Assembly: GCF_014851585.1 (NCBI RefSeq)
Contig: NZ_JACVAB010000007.1
Coordinates: 124,001 to 188,000 of the forward strand
Direction: 5' to 3'
Source: Agrobacterium sp. AGB01
Lineage (GTDB): Bacteria; Pseudomonadota; Alphaproteobacteria; Rhizobiales; Rhizobiaceae
Length of the DNA: 64,000 nt
The translations under genes and the position numbers were made by a program. Shown one piece after another: positions 8,703 through 16,552 of this stretch (position 1 is the stretch's first letter; each line of letters begins with the position of its first letter). Below the pieces are notes generated by a model. It was given only the letters and a program-made list of their open reading frames with translations. It made no database searches and was not told the origin of the DNA.

Positions 8703-10712
8703 TTATTCAGCGGTCGCTTCGATATCGATCCGGCCTAACAGATACATCGGATTTTGCGATGCGGCTGCCAGATCAAGAACACCAAGGCCGTTCGGACCCT
8801 TGGCCTTGATAGTGACAGTCAATGTGCCTGGCGCGTTGATGAAGCGAAGAACGGCATCAGCAGTGCCCTGCAGTTGTGGCTGGGTGGCCGTGATTTCCTG
8901 CAGGCCCATGGTCGCACCGACCGTCAAGATGCCCCGCACCTGATCTTCGGTCATGTTGTTTTGCGCCGCGTAGAGCTTCACGGCCTTGTCAATCAGACCT
9001 TCGTCCTTGATCGTCATCTTCACTTCGCGGCCAGCGAGGCCAAAAAGCGCGCCTTGCATGCGTGTGGTATCAAACGAGAAAAACTCCTCGCCAAAGCCAC
9101 TCACCAGACCGGAAAAATTGATGCTGCCGATATCCTTGCCATTCGCAGATATTTCCTTGATGACGAGGTTCTTGTTTGCTTCATCCCAATTTGCAGCAAG
9201 CCCGTAGGAGACGGTCAGGACCTCCATACCCATCTTGCGCAACTGCACGAAGGTTTCATCCGAAGAATTCTCAGGGATTGGAAGCGTCAAATCTTCCTGT
9301 TTGATCGTGATGTCGGTTGGAATGCCGTTAAATGGCTTGGTCAGTGCCATCTCATAGTTCTTGAGCTGGAACTGAACGCGCTCAGGCACCGCCGCCGCCG
9401 CTTCATCACCTTCTGCCGTATCATCTGTCTTTGGGGTCGTCACATCAACGTTGATACCTGCAGCGCGAATGGTGCCCAATTCCGGCATCAGTTGGCTGAA
9501 TGGAAAGCTGGCCATCTCGTCTTCTTCAAGACTCACAAACTTGCCGAAGCCCTCGAGCGACGAACCCCAGTCGAAACCTGTCAGGCTGGCCTCAGCAACT
9601 TCGATTTTGTCGTCGCCGTTACCCATTTTCAAGCCGTGCAGGCCGACATTGAGCGTGCGACCGTCCATTTGCAAAAAAGTACTATCAACGACCAGCTTTA
9701 GCTTCTTTCCTTCTTCATCGATCGCCGTGTCAGGGGCGTCGACAGTCAGGCCGCGCAGCTCCAAATCGGCCTTGCCCATCATGTCGACGAGAGAAAGAAA
9801 CTTGCCAAAATATGCCTGCCTCTCTTTAGGTGAGAGATCGTCATAGTTTGTCGCTGTTGAAAGTGCCTTCAAAGTCTCCAGAAGGGGCTCCGATGGCATG
9901 CGCGAGCTGACCCCCTTGCTGATCATCTCATCATAAGTGAACTTCGTCTCACTGTCTGAGAAAGCAATTTTGCTGACCGTAACTGGTCCATAGACAAGCT
10001 TTGCGTCCTTGTCGTCAGGGCCAGCCTTTTCAGTGTACAGCCGGACAAGATAGGCAACATCAATGCTCTCACCTGCGATAGCACCGGTCGTGATCAGCAT
10101 ATTCTTCGTTTTGTTCGCGGCATCACTCTCCGGCAGATCGACCGTGACATCATAGCTGCTGCTATCGACCGAATATTGGGCGATCTTGCCATCGGCCACC
10201 CCTGTGAAGACAACATTTTTGTAAACTGTCTTCTGGCCGGTATTGGCGACCTTTTGAGTCGCGATGGTTTCAGGAATAAAAATACGCTTTGCGGAAAAGC
10301 TTGCAATCACGTCAGCAGGAGAGGCGTCGTGCGAGATATTTTTATTGAAAGCCGGCTCTTCCCAGCGGATATGCGGTATCGAAGCGTGGACCAATTGTGT
10401 CTCGACTTCAACGCCATTTACCTGCAGATCGCTTTTGAGGAACAGAAATTCCTGGCGGCCATCAGCCGCCGCAATACGCAGATTGCCGCCATCGGCTTGT
10501 GGCAGCACAAAGTTGCGAACATGAATGCGTCCGAGAAAATCGACCTTGACGACCTCAGCTGTGCCGCCTGTGCTGGCGATGAAATCCTTCACTTTACCTT
10601 CGTAGACAGTCTTAACCCCGACGACGCCGACGGCTGCAACTGCGATCACTGCAACGGCTGCCAATAGTCCTTTGCGCCGACCCTTGACGGTCTGGTTGTT
10701 TGCCTGTTCCAC
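8703..10712 (-). CDS. Conserved hypothetical protein, membrane-anchored, probably periplasmic
   Basis: A 669-aa protein that I do not recognise. One hydrophobic segment lies close to the N-terminus (LLAAVAVIAVAAVGVVGV, residues about 13-30), preceded by positive residues KGRRK, so it is probably an inner-membrane anchor with the large C-terminal part in the periplasm. The rest is acidic, without cysteine clusters, and rich in beta-type segments; an AsmA-like or DUF945-like architecture is possible but not shown. I placed the start at the GTG at 10712 because AAGAGG precedes it and the positive residues and anchor follow; further upstream the frame is open but reads unlike protein. Monocistronic, converging on the sugar cluster. 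Confidence 0.75.
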   Translation of the reverse strand: MEQANNQTVKGRRKGLLAAVAVIAVAAVGVVGVKTVYEGKVKDFIASTGGTAEVVKVDFLGRIHVRNFVLPQADGGNLRIAAADGRQEFLFLKSDLQVNGVEVETQLVHASIPHIRWEEPAFNKNISHDASPADVIASFSAKRIFIPETIATQKVANTGQKTVYKNVVFTGVADGKIAQYSVDSSSYDVTVDLPESDAANKTKNMLITTGAIAGESIDVAYLVRLYTEKAGPDDKDAKLVYGPVTVSKIAFSDSETKFTYDEMISKGVSSRMPSEPLLETLKALSTATNYDDLSPKERQAYFGKFLSLVDMMGKADLELRGLTVDAPDTAIDEEGKKLKLVVDSTFLQMDGRTLNVGLHGLKMGNGDDKIEVAEASLTGFDWGSSLEGFGKFVSLEEDEMASFPFSQLMPELGTIRAAGINVDVTTPKTDDTAEGDEAAAAVPERVQFQLKNYEMALTKPFNGIPTDITIKQEDLTLPIPENSSDETFVQLRKMGMEVLTVSYGLAANWDEANKNLVIKEISANGKDIGSINFSGLVSGFGEEFFSFDTTRMQGALFGLAGREVKMTIKDEGLIDKAVKLYAAQNNMTEDQVRGILTVGATMGLQEITATQPQLQGTADAVLRFINAPGTLTVTIKAKGPNGLGVLDLAAASQNPMYLLGRIDIEATAE

Positions 10713-10883
10713 GAAGTTGGTCCTCTTACTATACAGAATTGAAACGAAACGTCTTTTAAGCACGCGAAAGTTGCTTCGCAAGCCTTGGGGGGCATGCATC
10801 AAGCGCTCTTGGTAAATCAATAGCTTGCGAAAATACGCATCCCCCACGCAGGATAGGTGGGTGTCGCGATGAGCGAGGCAGCC

Positions 10884-10912
10884 GCGATCTACGGCAGTGC
10901 GCCGTAAATCGC
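10884..10912. repeat. Stem-loop in the 216-bp gap upstream of the large hypothetical gene
   Basis: GCGATCTACGGC (10884-10895) pairs with GCCGTAAATCGC (10901-10912) with one mismatch. It lies 17 bp beyond the stop of the 76-aa gene on the minus strand and lacks a clear T-run in either direction. It may be a transcript-end or processing structure. Confidence 0.4.
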
Positions 10913-10928
10913 GATCGCACAATCAAGA

Positions 10929-11159
10929 TCAGGCGGAAAACTTCACGGTCACGCCACGTTGGCGGAAATAGGCCTGCATCAGCTTACGGCCGGAGCGGTT
11001 GTTATGGGCCAATTTTGCCGGATCAAAAACCGCTTCCTTTGCACCTTCACGCGCCAGTGCCTGTTTGAGGTCCGCAATATGCAGGTCAATGTCAGAATTA
11101 TCCGACTGGATCGATGCGTAAATCTTGTCAGTTACCTCAGCTACGGTCTGTTCGCTCAC
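10929..11159 (-). CDS. Small conserved hypothetical protein (76 aa)
   Basis: The protein begins MSEQTVAEVTDKIYASIQ and ends in a basic tail (RSGRKLMQAYFRQRGVTVKF). It has no signal peptide, membrane segment or cysteine, and looks helical and soluble. I do not recognise a named family. The codon pattern and a GAGGATAAGTACAG ribosome-site region in front of the ATG support a real gene. It shares its strand with the large hypothetical gene 216 bp away and is divergent from the small RNA gene. Function unknown. Confidence 0.6.
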   Translation of the reverse strand: MSEQTVAEVTDKIYASIQSDNSDIDLHIADLKQALAREGAKEAVFDPAKLAHNNRSGRKLMQAYFRQRGVTVKFSA

Positions 11160-11331
11160 TGTACTTATCCTCTCATTCGTAAAACCGGCCGGATATCACA
11201 AATTTTCTGCCTGTCCTACTGGATGAGTGATGTTCACAGAACCTTAATAACGGAAGTCTTCCGCAAATTTCGACTGATCTTTTCTTTGAACCAAAAGTGA
11301 TCGTCTATTTTTGCATAGCTCCACTGCGCTA

Positions 11332-11360
11332 TTGGCTATTTCGAAGGCACGCATTTTATC
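11332..11360 (+). promoter_or_regulatory. Putative sigma-70 promoter of the four-hairpin small RNA
   Basis: TTGGCT (11332-11337) and TTTATC (11355-11360) are spaced by 17 bp, predicting a transcript start near 11367, just before the first hairpin. The match is modest, and the boxes were chosen for their position. Confidence 0.4.
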
Positions 11361-11366
11361 GTATTC

Positions 11367-11527
11367 ATTAACTCAACGAAGCGATGCACCTCCTCCCGCA
11401 AAGCTTCGTCATCAGACGGCCCACTCCTCCTCCCAAGGGACGTCTGGCAGAATAGCGGCATCCTCCTCCCAGTCGCTATTCAATTCTTTCGAAAGCCTGC
11501 CGCACCTCCTCCCGCGGCAGGCTTTTT
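11367..11527 (+). ncRNA. Four-hairpin small RNA with anti-Shine-Dalgarno loops (alpha-r14/cuckoo-like)
   Basis: About 160 nt hold four stem-loops in a row, each exposing CCTCCTCCC in its loop (11389-11397, 11426-11434, 11462-11470, 11505-11513). Stems: ACGAAGC/GCTTCGT (11376-11382/11403-11409), CAGACG/CGTCTG (11413-11418/11441-11446), AATAGCG/CGCTATT (11451-11457/11474-11480) and AGCCTGCCGC/GCGGCAGGCT (11494-11503/11514-11523). A T-run ends at 11527, so the last hairpin is also the terminator. Known alpha-proteobacterial RNAs of this style (alpha-r14/NfeR1 in rhizobia, the cuckoo RNA family, CcsR in Rhodobacter) use such loops to pair with mRNA ribosome-binding sites. The 5' end is inferred. 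No open reading frame of note overlaps it. Confidence 0.85.
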
Positions 11528-11658
11528 CGTTTCTCGCTATAGTTTCAGATATTTTTCGAGGCAGCACTCTGCCAGCAAAGCAAAAAATCGCGCTTTTAGC
11601 GCGGTGGAGTTGGGCTGCAATCAACGATGTCGTGTGGCTTGCGGCCGGAATGCAGAAA

Positions 11659-11686
11659 TCCTTCCCTTCGTTTTAGAAGGAAAGGA
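11659..11686 (-). terminator. Terminator of the amino-acid-binding protein gene
   Basis: On the minus strand TCCTTTCCTTC pairs with GAAGGGAAGGA (one G-T wobble) around a 6-nt loop and is followed by TTTC. It starts about 20 bp after the stop codon at 11709. Confidence 0.65.
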
Positions 11687-11708
11687 CAGTCGTTAGACAG
11701 AAAAACGA

Positions 11709-12536
11709 TCAGCCGCCAAAGCCGAAGCCATCAGGAATGTCTGTCAGCGTAATGCCGAATGGCTCAAGGCTTTTCAGGATCCAGGTCTGATTGTTGCCAA
11801 TACGGCGGTTATATTCTGCCCAAGCGGACACGAATGTCTTGAAAGGCTCGTCCACACTGTAGTTGAGGGCAATCACCGACGGTGTCGACAATACCGGAGT
11901 AGGGACCTGTACGGACCCGATGTTTGGTGCCTTCTTTGAAATCACGAGCCCGTTCAACATGGTGTTGACCAAGCCCTCGGCCTTGCCCGTGGTAACAGCA
12001 ACAATGGCTTCGTCGCGGGTCTTGAAACGCAGAATATTGGCCTTTGGAAGATATTGCTGGGTGATCAGGTCCTGTGCAGAGCCGAGATCCACCGCAAATG
12101 TGTATTTGGGATCGTTCAGCTCATTCCAGGTCTTGCCGCTGAGCTCATCTTTTGAGGAAACGATGACAAAGCTGTTGTAATAGGTCGGATCAGAGAACGA
12201 CACCGACATGGCGCGAACTGGCGTTGCAGTAACCGCAAAAGCCATGTCGACCTTGCCGCTTTGTACATCGAGGATAGCGTTCGCCCAGCTGGATTCAACC
12301 ACTTCAAGTTTGACGTCGAGCGTCTTGGCAATGTCATTCGCCATGTCGATGACAAATCCCTGCCACTCGCCCGTGCGGGGGTCCTTGTTGAAATAGGGCG
12401 TTTCATTGAGAATAGCCGGGATACGAAGGACGCCGCGCCTACGGATATCATCGATTGTCCCAGCTGAGGCAATGGTGCCGCCCAACAGTGACAGTGCCAT
12501 CACTGCCGCACCACAGAGCTTGGAAAATAATTTCAT
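11709..12536 (-). CDS. ABC transporter periplasmic amino-acid-binding protein (family 3)
   Basis: A 275-aa protein with a Sec signal peptide (MKLFSKLCGAAVMALSLLGG, cleavage after IASA). The mature part matches SBP_bac_3: RRGVLRIPAI near the start, GFVIDMANDIAKTLDVKLEV and MAFAVTATPVRAMSVSFSDP. The family binds polar amino acids or opines. It is the only binding protein near the permease/ATPase pair at 19845-21311, so it is probably their partner, although it lies on the opposite strand with the LysR gene between. A terminator follows. The ATG is preceded by AGGAGAACGAGATT. Confidence 0.9.
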   Translation of the reverse strand: MKLFSKLCGAAVMALSLLGGTIASAGTIDDIRRRGVLRIPAILNETPYFNKDPRTGEWQGFVIDMANDIAKTLDVKLEVVESSWANAILDVQSGKVDMAFAVTATPVRAMSVSFSDPTYYNSFVIVSSKDELSGKTWNELNDPKYTFAVDLGSAQDLITQQYLPKANILRFKTRDEAIVAVTTGKAEGLVNTMLNGLVISKKAPNIGSVQVPTPVLSTPSVIALNYSVDEPFKTFVSAWAEYNRRIGNNQTWILKSLEPFGITLTDIPDGFGFGG

Positions 12537-12701
12537 AATCTCGTTCTCCTATGTTCCCCGGAATATTTTTTACTGTCCGCGACCCCGCTCCTGAAAGTCC
12601 AGTCCACGAGGCCAGGCGGTCGAGAACCAGCCTATCCGTGATTTGACAGGGGACAATGCTAGAGACGCGGACGTACTTATCGGCTTTTTTATATGTCGTG
12701 C

Positions 12702-13631
12702 TCACAGCGGGGGAAGCGAAAGCTCGCTAGCCCGTGGAGGGTCGAGCACCGGCCCGACAAGCTCGCGGCGACAGTCGTCGAACAACTGCTGTACCATCGG
12801 GTGTTTCTGCAGAAATCCTGCGGTTCCGAAATAGACGCGCACCTCTGGCAGATTGGTGAGTTTTTTACTGCGGATCGTGTGATCTTTCGGACCGACACAC
12901 CACGATGGAATAATCGAAAAGCCCAGCCCCTCGGCCACACAACGTTTGACGCTGGAACTGCCTGAAGTGGACACAACAGGTTGCACGATTGCCCCGTCTC
13001 GCGCCAGAAAATCGACCGCAAGATTTCGAAGGGTCTGTCCGGGCTCGTAGGTTATAAATGGCCGCCCCTCCGCCCAGCTTGGTATATCCTGCGGGTCAGG
13101 AAGTTCGCCCCAGCTTTCAGGATAAACACAACTCAGCCTGTAACTGCCAAGCAATCGCTGCGGCACAACCGGATCACCAAAATATCGCTCGGAAATACAG
13201 ACATCTAGACTACCGTTCTTGACGAGTTCGGCCAGCACGGTGTCACGTTCATACACCGCGAACTCGATTTCCGGAAAAACCTCGCGGAACCGCGACAATA
13301 TGTTGGTGAAAAGGTAATAAAAAATCGCTTGTGGCATGCCGACACGAAGTGACGAACGTTGGTTCTCAATCAGCTTTGTCAACCGTTCGAGCATGATATC
13401 AAGCTCTGGATGCAACAGATTATAAAGTGCGCGCCCGCGCGGCGTGAGCGAAATCCGCTTGGCGCCCTGTTCTGAATCGATCAGCTTACCCTTCAGAATC
13501 TGCTCCAGCCGCCGGACATGATTGGCGGCTGATTGGTAACTCAAGTTGAGTTCTCGTGCCGCACCGGAAAACGATCCCAGGCGCGCCACCTGATAAAATG
13601 TCTGGATGAGTGTAAGGCTTATCTTGGCCAT
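12702..13631 (-). CDS. LysR-family transcriptional regulator of the opine-like cluster
   Basis: A 309-aa regulator with an N-terminal LysR helix-turn-helix (FYQVARLGSFSGAARELNLS, residues about 11-30) and a C-terminal LysR substrate-binding domain. LTPRGRALYNLL is the usual linker start. It is divergent from the dehydrogenase operon that starts at 13782 and precedes the binding-protein gene on the same strand, so it probably activates both in response to the transported compound or an early product. GGGAGGGGGACCAAAGTC precedes the ATG. The ligand is unknown. Confidence 0.9.
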   Translation of the reverse strand: MAKISLTLIQTFYQVARLGSFSGAARELNLSYQSAANHVRRLEQILKGKLIDSEQGAKRISLTPRGRALYNLLHPELDIMLERLTKLIENQRSSLRVGMPQAIFYYLFTNILSRFREVFPEIEFAVYERDTVLAELVKNGSLDVCISERYFGDPVVPQRLLGSYRLSCVYPESWGELPDPQDIPSWAEGRPFITYEPGQTLRNLAVDFLARDGAIVQPVVSTSGSSSVKRCVAEGLGFSIIPSWCVGPKDHTIRSKKLTNLPEVRVYFGTAGFLQKHPMVQQLFDDCRRELVGPVLDPPRASELSLPPL

Positions 13632-13680
13632 GACTTTGGTCCCCCTCCCTCTTTTCTAGAGAGTGATGAGTTTTTAGCGG

Positions 13681-13719
13681 ATACAAATTTCGTGACCAAG
13701 TAACGTCATCATCTTGTAT
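13681..13719. promoter_or_regulatory. Candidate LysR binding region
   Basis: ATACAA (13681-13686) and TTGTAT (13714-13719) form a spaced inverted repeat in the 150-bp divergent region between the LysR gene and the dehydrogenase operon. LysR proteins bind such dyads next to the promoter they control. Short arms, so tentative. Confidence 0.35.
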
Positions 13720-13781
13720 CGACGGACAAGGCCAGCCTCCGCCAATATCGGGCGACAAGCAACAAGGTCGGCCAGAAATTT

Positions 13782-14957
13782 ATGCAATCCCGCTCTTCAT
13801 TCAGCGTTATCGTCGTCGGATCCGGCATCGTCGGTGCTGCGACTGCCTACTTTCTGGCTCGGCGTGGCGCAGAGGTAAGGCTGCTTGACGCATCCGCACC
13901 TGCAGCCGAAGCAACCGGGGCTGCAGACGGCGCCGTCTCGGTCGCAAGCAAGCGTCCAGGCCCAATGATGACCGCAGCAATGAAGGGTGTCGCACTCTAT
14001 GGGCAGCTGGCAGATGAGGGCCTGTTTGCAGGCGCGTTCAAACGACGCTCGACCTTCATCATTGCAGCGTCCGACGATGAATGTGCTGTGTTGGATGCCC
14101 ATTCGGCAGCACTTGCAAGCGCCGGGGTAACTGTAAAGACGCTTAGTGACGCGGCCTTGCACCATTCATTTCCGGCACTTTCGCGACAGGCGAAAATGGC
14201 TGTCGAGGTGCATGGTGAAGGCCACGCCATCGGCTATCAGATCGTTCACCGGCTGCTGAGTGCCGCAAAAATCAAAGTCGACCGCGATACCCAGGTTGAG
14301 GGCATACGCGTTGAACAGGGCGGCAACCGCATCGCCTCTATTGCCACCAACCGCGGTGATCTCAGGGGCGACGCGGTTGTTATTGCGGCCGGCAACGGAT
14401 CCGCCAAACTCCTTGGTTTGTCAGATGTGCTGACACCAAGAAAGGGTCAGCTTCTGGTGACCGAACGGGCAACGGCACTCAATGCCCTAATGCCCGGCGC
14501 CATCATGTCCGGCCGCTATCTCCTGAGCAAAGGCAGCCAAAAAGGTGCGCAGGCAGCAGCATCGCGTGGCCTCGGACTGGTTATCGATCCGCTCACCACA
14601 GGGCAGTTTCTGATCGGCGGTACCCGCGAAGATTTCGGCCGCCGCGAAACCAACGATATCGATGCGGTGACGCAGATATTGTCCAGCGCCGTCGATCTCG
14701 TTCCCGGTCTGGCCGGCGTCAGGCTGTTACGGAGTTTTTCGGGCGTTCGCACCGCTGTTATTGATGGTCTGCCGCTGGTAGGGCGAATTCCGGGTCTCGA
14801 AAACGGCTATGTCGCAACAGGTTTTGAAGGAGATGGCATTTGTCTTGGCCCGGTAACCGGCAAGGCTATCGCGCAACTGATTTGCGATCAAAAAACTGAT
14901 CTTGATATCTCCGCGTTTAATCCTGCCCGCTTCAACAGTTGTGGAGTGGCAGCATGA
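13782..14957 (+). CDS. FAD-dependent D-amino-acid/opine oxidase-type subunit (DAO family)
   Basis: A 391-aa flavoprotein. FAD-binding Rossmann motif VVGSGIVGAATAYFLARRGA is at residues 11-30, and the DAO fold ends with VRTAVIDGLPLVGRIPGLEN and ATGFEGDGICLGPVTGK. It is the likely catalytic beta subunit of a three-part dehydrogenase with the next two genes, as in OoxB/NoxB opine oxidases, HcnC or D-hydroxyproline dehydrogenase. The reaction would be oxidation of a C-N bond with electrons passed to the 2Fe-2S and FAD/BFD subunits. First gene of the operon; its stop overlaps the next start by 4 bp. Substrate not known. Confidence 0.87.
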   Translation: MQSRSSFSVIVVGSGIVGAATAYFLARRGAEVRLLDASAPAAEATGAADGAVSVASKRPGPMMTAAMKGVALYGQLADEGLFAGAFKRRSTFIIAASDDECAVLDAHSAALASAGVTVKTLSDAALHHSFPALSRQAKMAVEVHGEGHAIGYQIVHRLLSAAKIKVDRDTQVEGIRVEQGGNRIASIATNRGDLRGDAVVIAAGNGSAKLLGLSDVLTPRKGQLLVTERATALNALMPGAIMSGRYLLSKGSQKGAQAAASRGLGLVIDPLTTGQFLIGGTREDFGRRETNDIDAVTQILSSAVDLVPGLAGVRLLRSFSGVRTAVIDGLPLVGRIPGLENGYVATGFEGDGICLGPVTGKAIAQLICDQKTDLDISAFNPARFNSCGVAA

Positions 14958-15208
14958 CCGCAATGACGTTTGAGTGGATGGGTCAGAATATTCCGTTTCG
15001 TGCGGGTGAAAGTGTCGCTGCAGCCTTGGACGCAGCCGGCATCCGCAGCTTCGGCCATGACACACTGGGACAGGAAACACGGTATTTTTGCGGTATCGGC
15101 GCCTGCCAATGTTGCATCATGCGCATTGACGGCACAGTCCGGGAAGCCTGCATCACTCCGGCCAAAGTTGGCATGCGGGTGGAGCCGATGGAGAACAGAC
15201 ATGGTTGA
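14954..15208 (+). CDS. (2Fe-2S)-binding small subunit (HcnA/opine oxidase type)
   Basis: An 84-aa protein with a ferredoxin-like N-terminus and the cluster YFCGIGACQCC: C46, C51 and C53/C54, with a further Cys at C66 (VREAC). This fits the short Fer2_4-type subunits that pair with HcnB/HcnC, SoxA-like and opine oxidase proteins. It should relay electrons between the two flavin subunits. The true start is the ATG at 14954, overlapping the stop of the DAO gene (ATGA); its own 3' end overlaps the next gene by 8 bp. Confidence 0.87.
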   Translation: MTAMTFEWMGQNIPFRAGESVAAALDAAGIRSFGHDTLGQETRYFCGIGACQCCIMRIDGTVREACITPAKVGMRVEPMENRHG

Positions 15209-16538
15209 ACCAGATGTTCTCGTGATTGGTGGTGGGCCTGCCGGCATGGCCGCGGCGACAGAGGTCGCGCGCGCCGGTTACATGGTTCAACTCGTTGAAC
15301 AACGCGACACTCTCGGTGGTGCAATCTACCGCCAACCGATTGCCGGCGTTGAAAGGTCATGCCACACGGCGCAGATGCGGGCTCGTTGGCAGGCGATCCT
15401 GAATAGATTTTCGCAAGCCCGTATCCCGGTGCACCACAATTCGGTTTTCCTCGGCGTGGATGGCGACGGAGTGGTTTTGCTGGACAACAGGCGCACCGGA
15501 CACATCGAGCAGCGCCGTCCACGGGGTGTCATCATTGCCTGTGGTGCTGTCGAAAAAGTCTTGCCGAGGCCGGGTTGGCATCTTCCCGGTGTGTCCACCG
15601 CCGGTGGTTTGCAAGTGATGATGAAAGAAACGGGCAGGGCACCGGAGGGGAATATCCTTCTTGCGGGAAGTGGTCCCTTGCTGATTGCAGTTGCCGCGCA
15701 GATGGCCAGGTTGGGCAATCCACCGGTTGCCATTGTCGAGGCGGGTGATCCACTCCAACAAGTGGGACCGTCTTTTGCAATGCTGCCCCATCTTTCACTG
15801 CTACGTGAGGCGGTCGGATATCTTGCGCATATATATGCCCGACGTATTCCGTGGATACGTGCCGCAAGCCTGGTGGCAATCGAGCCTAATGAAACTGTAC
15901 TCCTTGCAACCCTTCGCCGTAACGATGGCAGATCCCAGACTATCGAAGCGGATCGCATCGGCCTGCATGATGGTATTCGCCCGAACGATTTTGGGCTGCC
16001 GCCAGAGGTCACCGACAGCCCGTCAGGTCCGTTCGTTCTGCGGGCCGGTGACTGCCGCGAAGCTTTGGGCGCCTTTGCAGCCGACGCAGATGGCAGGCGG
16101 GCAGGCCAGGCAGCCGTTACCATACTTTCGGGCAAAGGGACGGCGGCGAACATCTTCAAAACAATAAATCGTGCCCGCAAGGCGCAGGACACCCTGTCAG
16201 CCCTTTTTGCGCCATCCGATCAATCATCGGTCTTCAACCAGTTGCAGGATGAAACCGTGCTTTGCCGATGCGAAGGCAAGACAATCGGTGATCTTCGCCA
16301 GCTCTGTGACCGCGAAGATCTGCTGAGCGGACGCGAAGTCAAACACAATGGCCGGTTTGCCATGGGCGCCTGTCAGGGCCGTTTCTGCGCGGAAAATGCC
16401 GCCGCTCTCATGGCTGAACTCAACCCGGGCGACCGTGCTGCGACAGCACAGGACCTCACCGGCCGCCGCTGGCCGTTACGTCCGGTTTCCATCGCGGCGC
16501 TGACTGGCGCCAACTCCACTCCCCACGATAACAATTGA
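15201..16538 (+). CDS. FAD/NAD(P)-binding oxidoreductase with BFD-like 2Fe-2S domain (HcnB/OoxA type)
   Basis: A 445-aa protein. It has an N-terminal FAD motif DVLVIGGGPAGMAAATEVAR, a second Rossmann segment ILLAGSGPLLIAVAAQMAR around residue 155, and a C-terminal BFD-like domain with VLCRCEGKTIGDL and GACQGRFC (CxC and Cx4C). This is the alpha subunit of the three-part dehydrogenase. It probably hands electrons to the respiratory chain, as in rhizobial and agrobacterial opine oxidases. The ATG at 15201 lies inside the end of the 2Fe-2S gene and gives the expected family N-terminus. Substrate unknown. Confidence 0.9.
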   Translation: MVEPDVLVIGGGPAGMAAATEVARAGYMVQLVEQRDTLGGAIYRQPIAGVERSCHTAQMRARWQAILNRFSQARIPVHHNSVFLGVDGDGVVLLDNRRTGHIEQRRPRGVIIACGAVEKVLPRPGWHLPGVSTAGGLQVMMKETGRAPEGNILLAGSGPLLIAVAAQMARLGNPPVAIVEAGDPLQQVGPSFAMLPHLSLLREAVGYLAHIYARRIPWIRAASLVAIEPNETVLLATLRRNDGRSQTIEADRIGLHDGIRPNDFGLPPEVTDSPSGPFVLRAGDCREALGAFAADADGRRAGQAAVTILSGKGTAANIFKTINRARKAQDTLSALFAPSDQSSVFNQLQDETVLCRCEGKTIGDLRQLCDREDLLSGREVKHNGRFAMGACQGRFCAENAAALMAELNPGDRAATAQDLTGRRWPLRPVSIAALTGANSTPHDNN

Positions 16539-16552
16539 AAAGGTTTACCGAG

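Noticed and set aside
10959-11300. Plus-strand frame of 113 codons upstream of the small RNA, considered as a DUF1127-type partner gene
   Set aside because: No DUF1127 motif, overlaps the 76-aa gene in antisense, no ribosome site.
11370-11530. Four repeats of CCTCCTCCC considered as a CRISPR-like or simple tandem repeat
   Set aside because: The repeat units are short and each is enclosed in a different stem, which fits RNA hairpins and not a spacer array.
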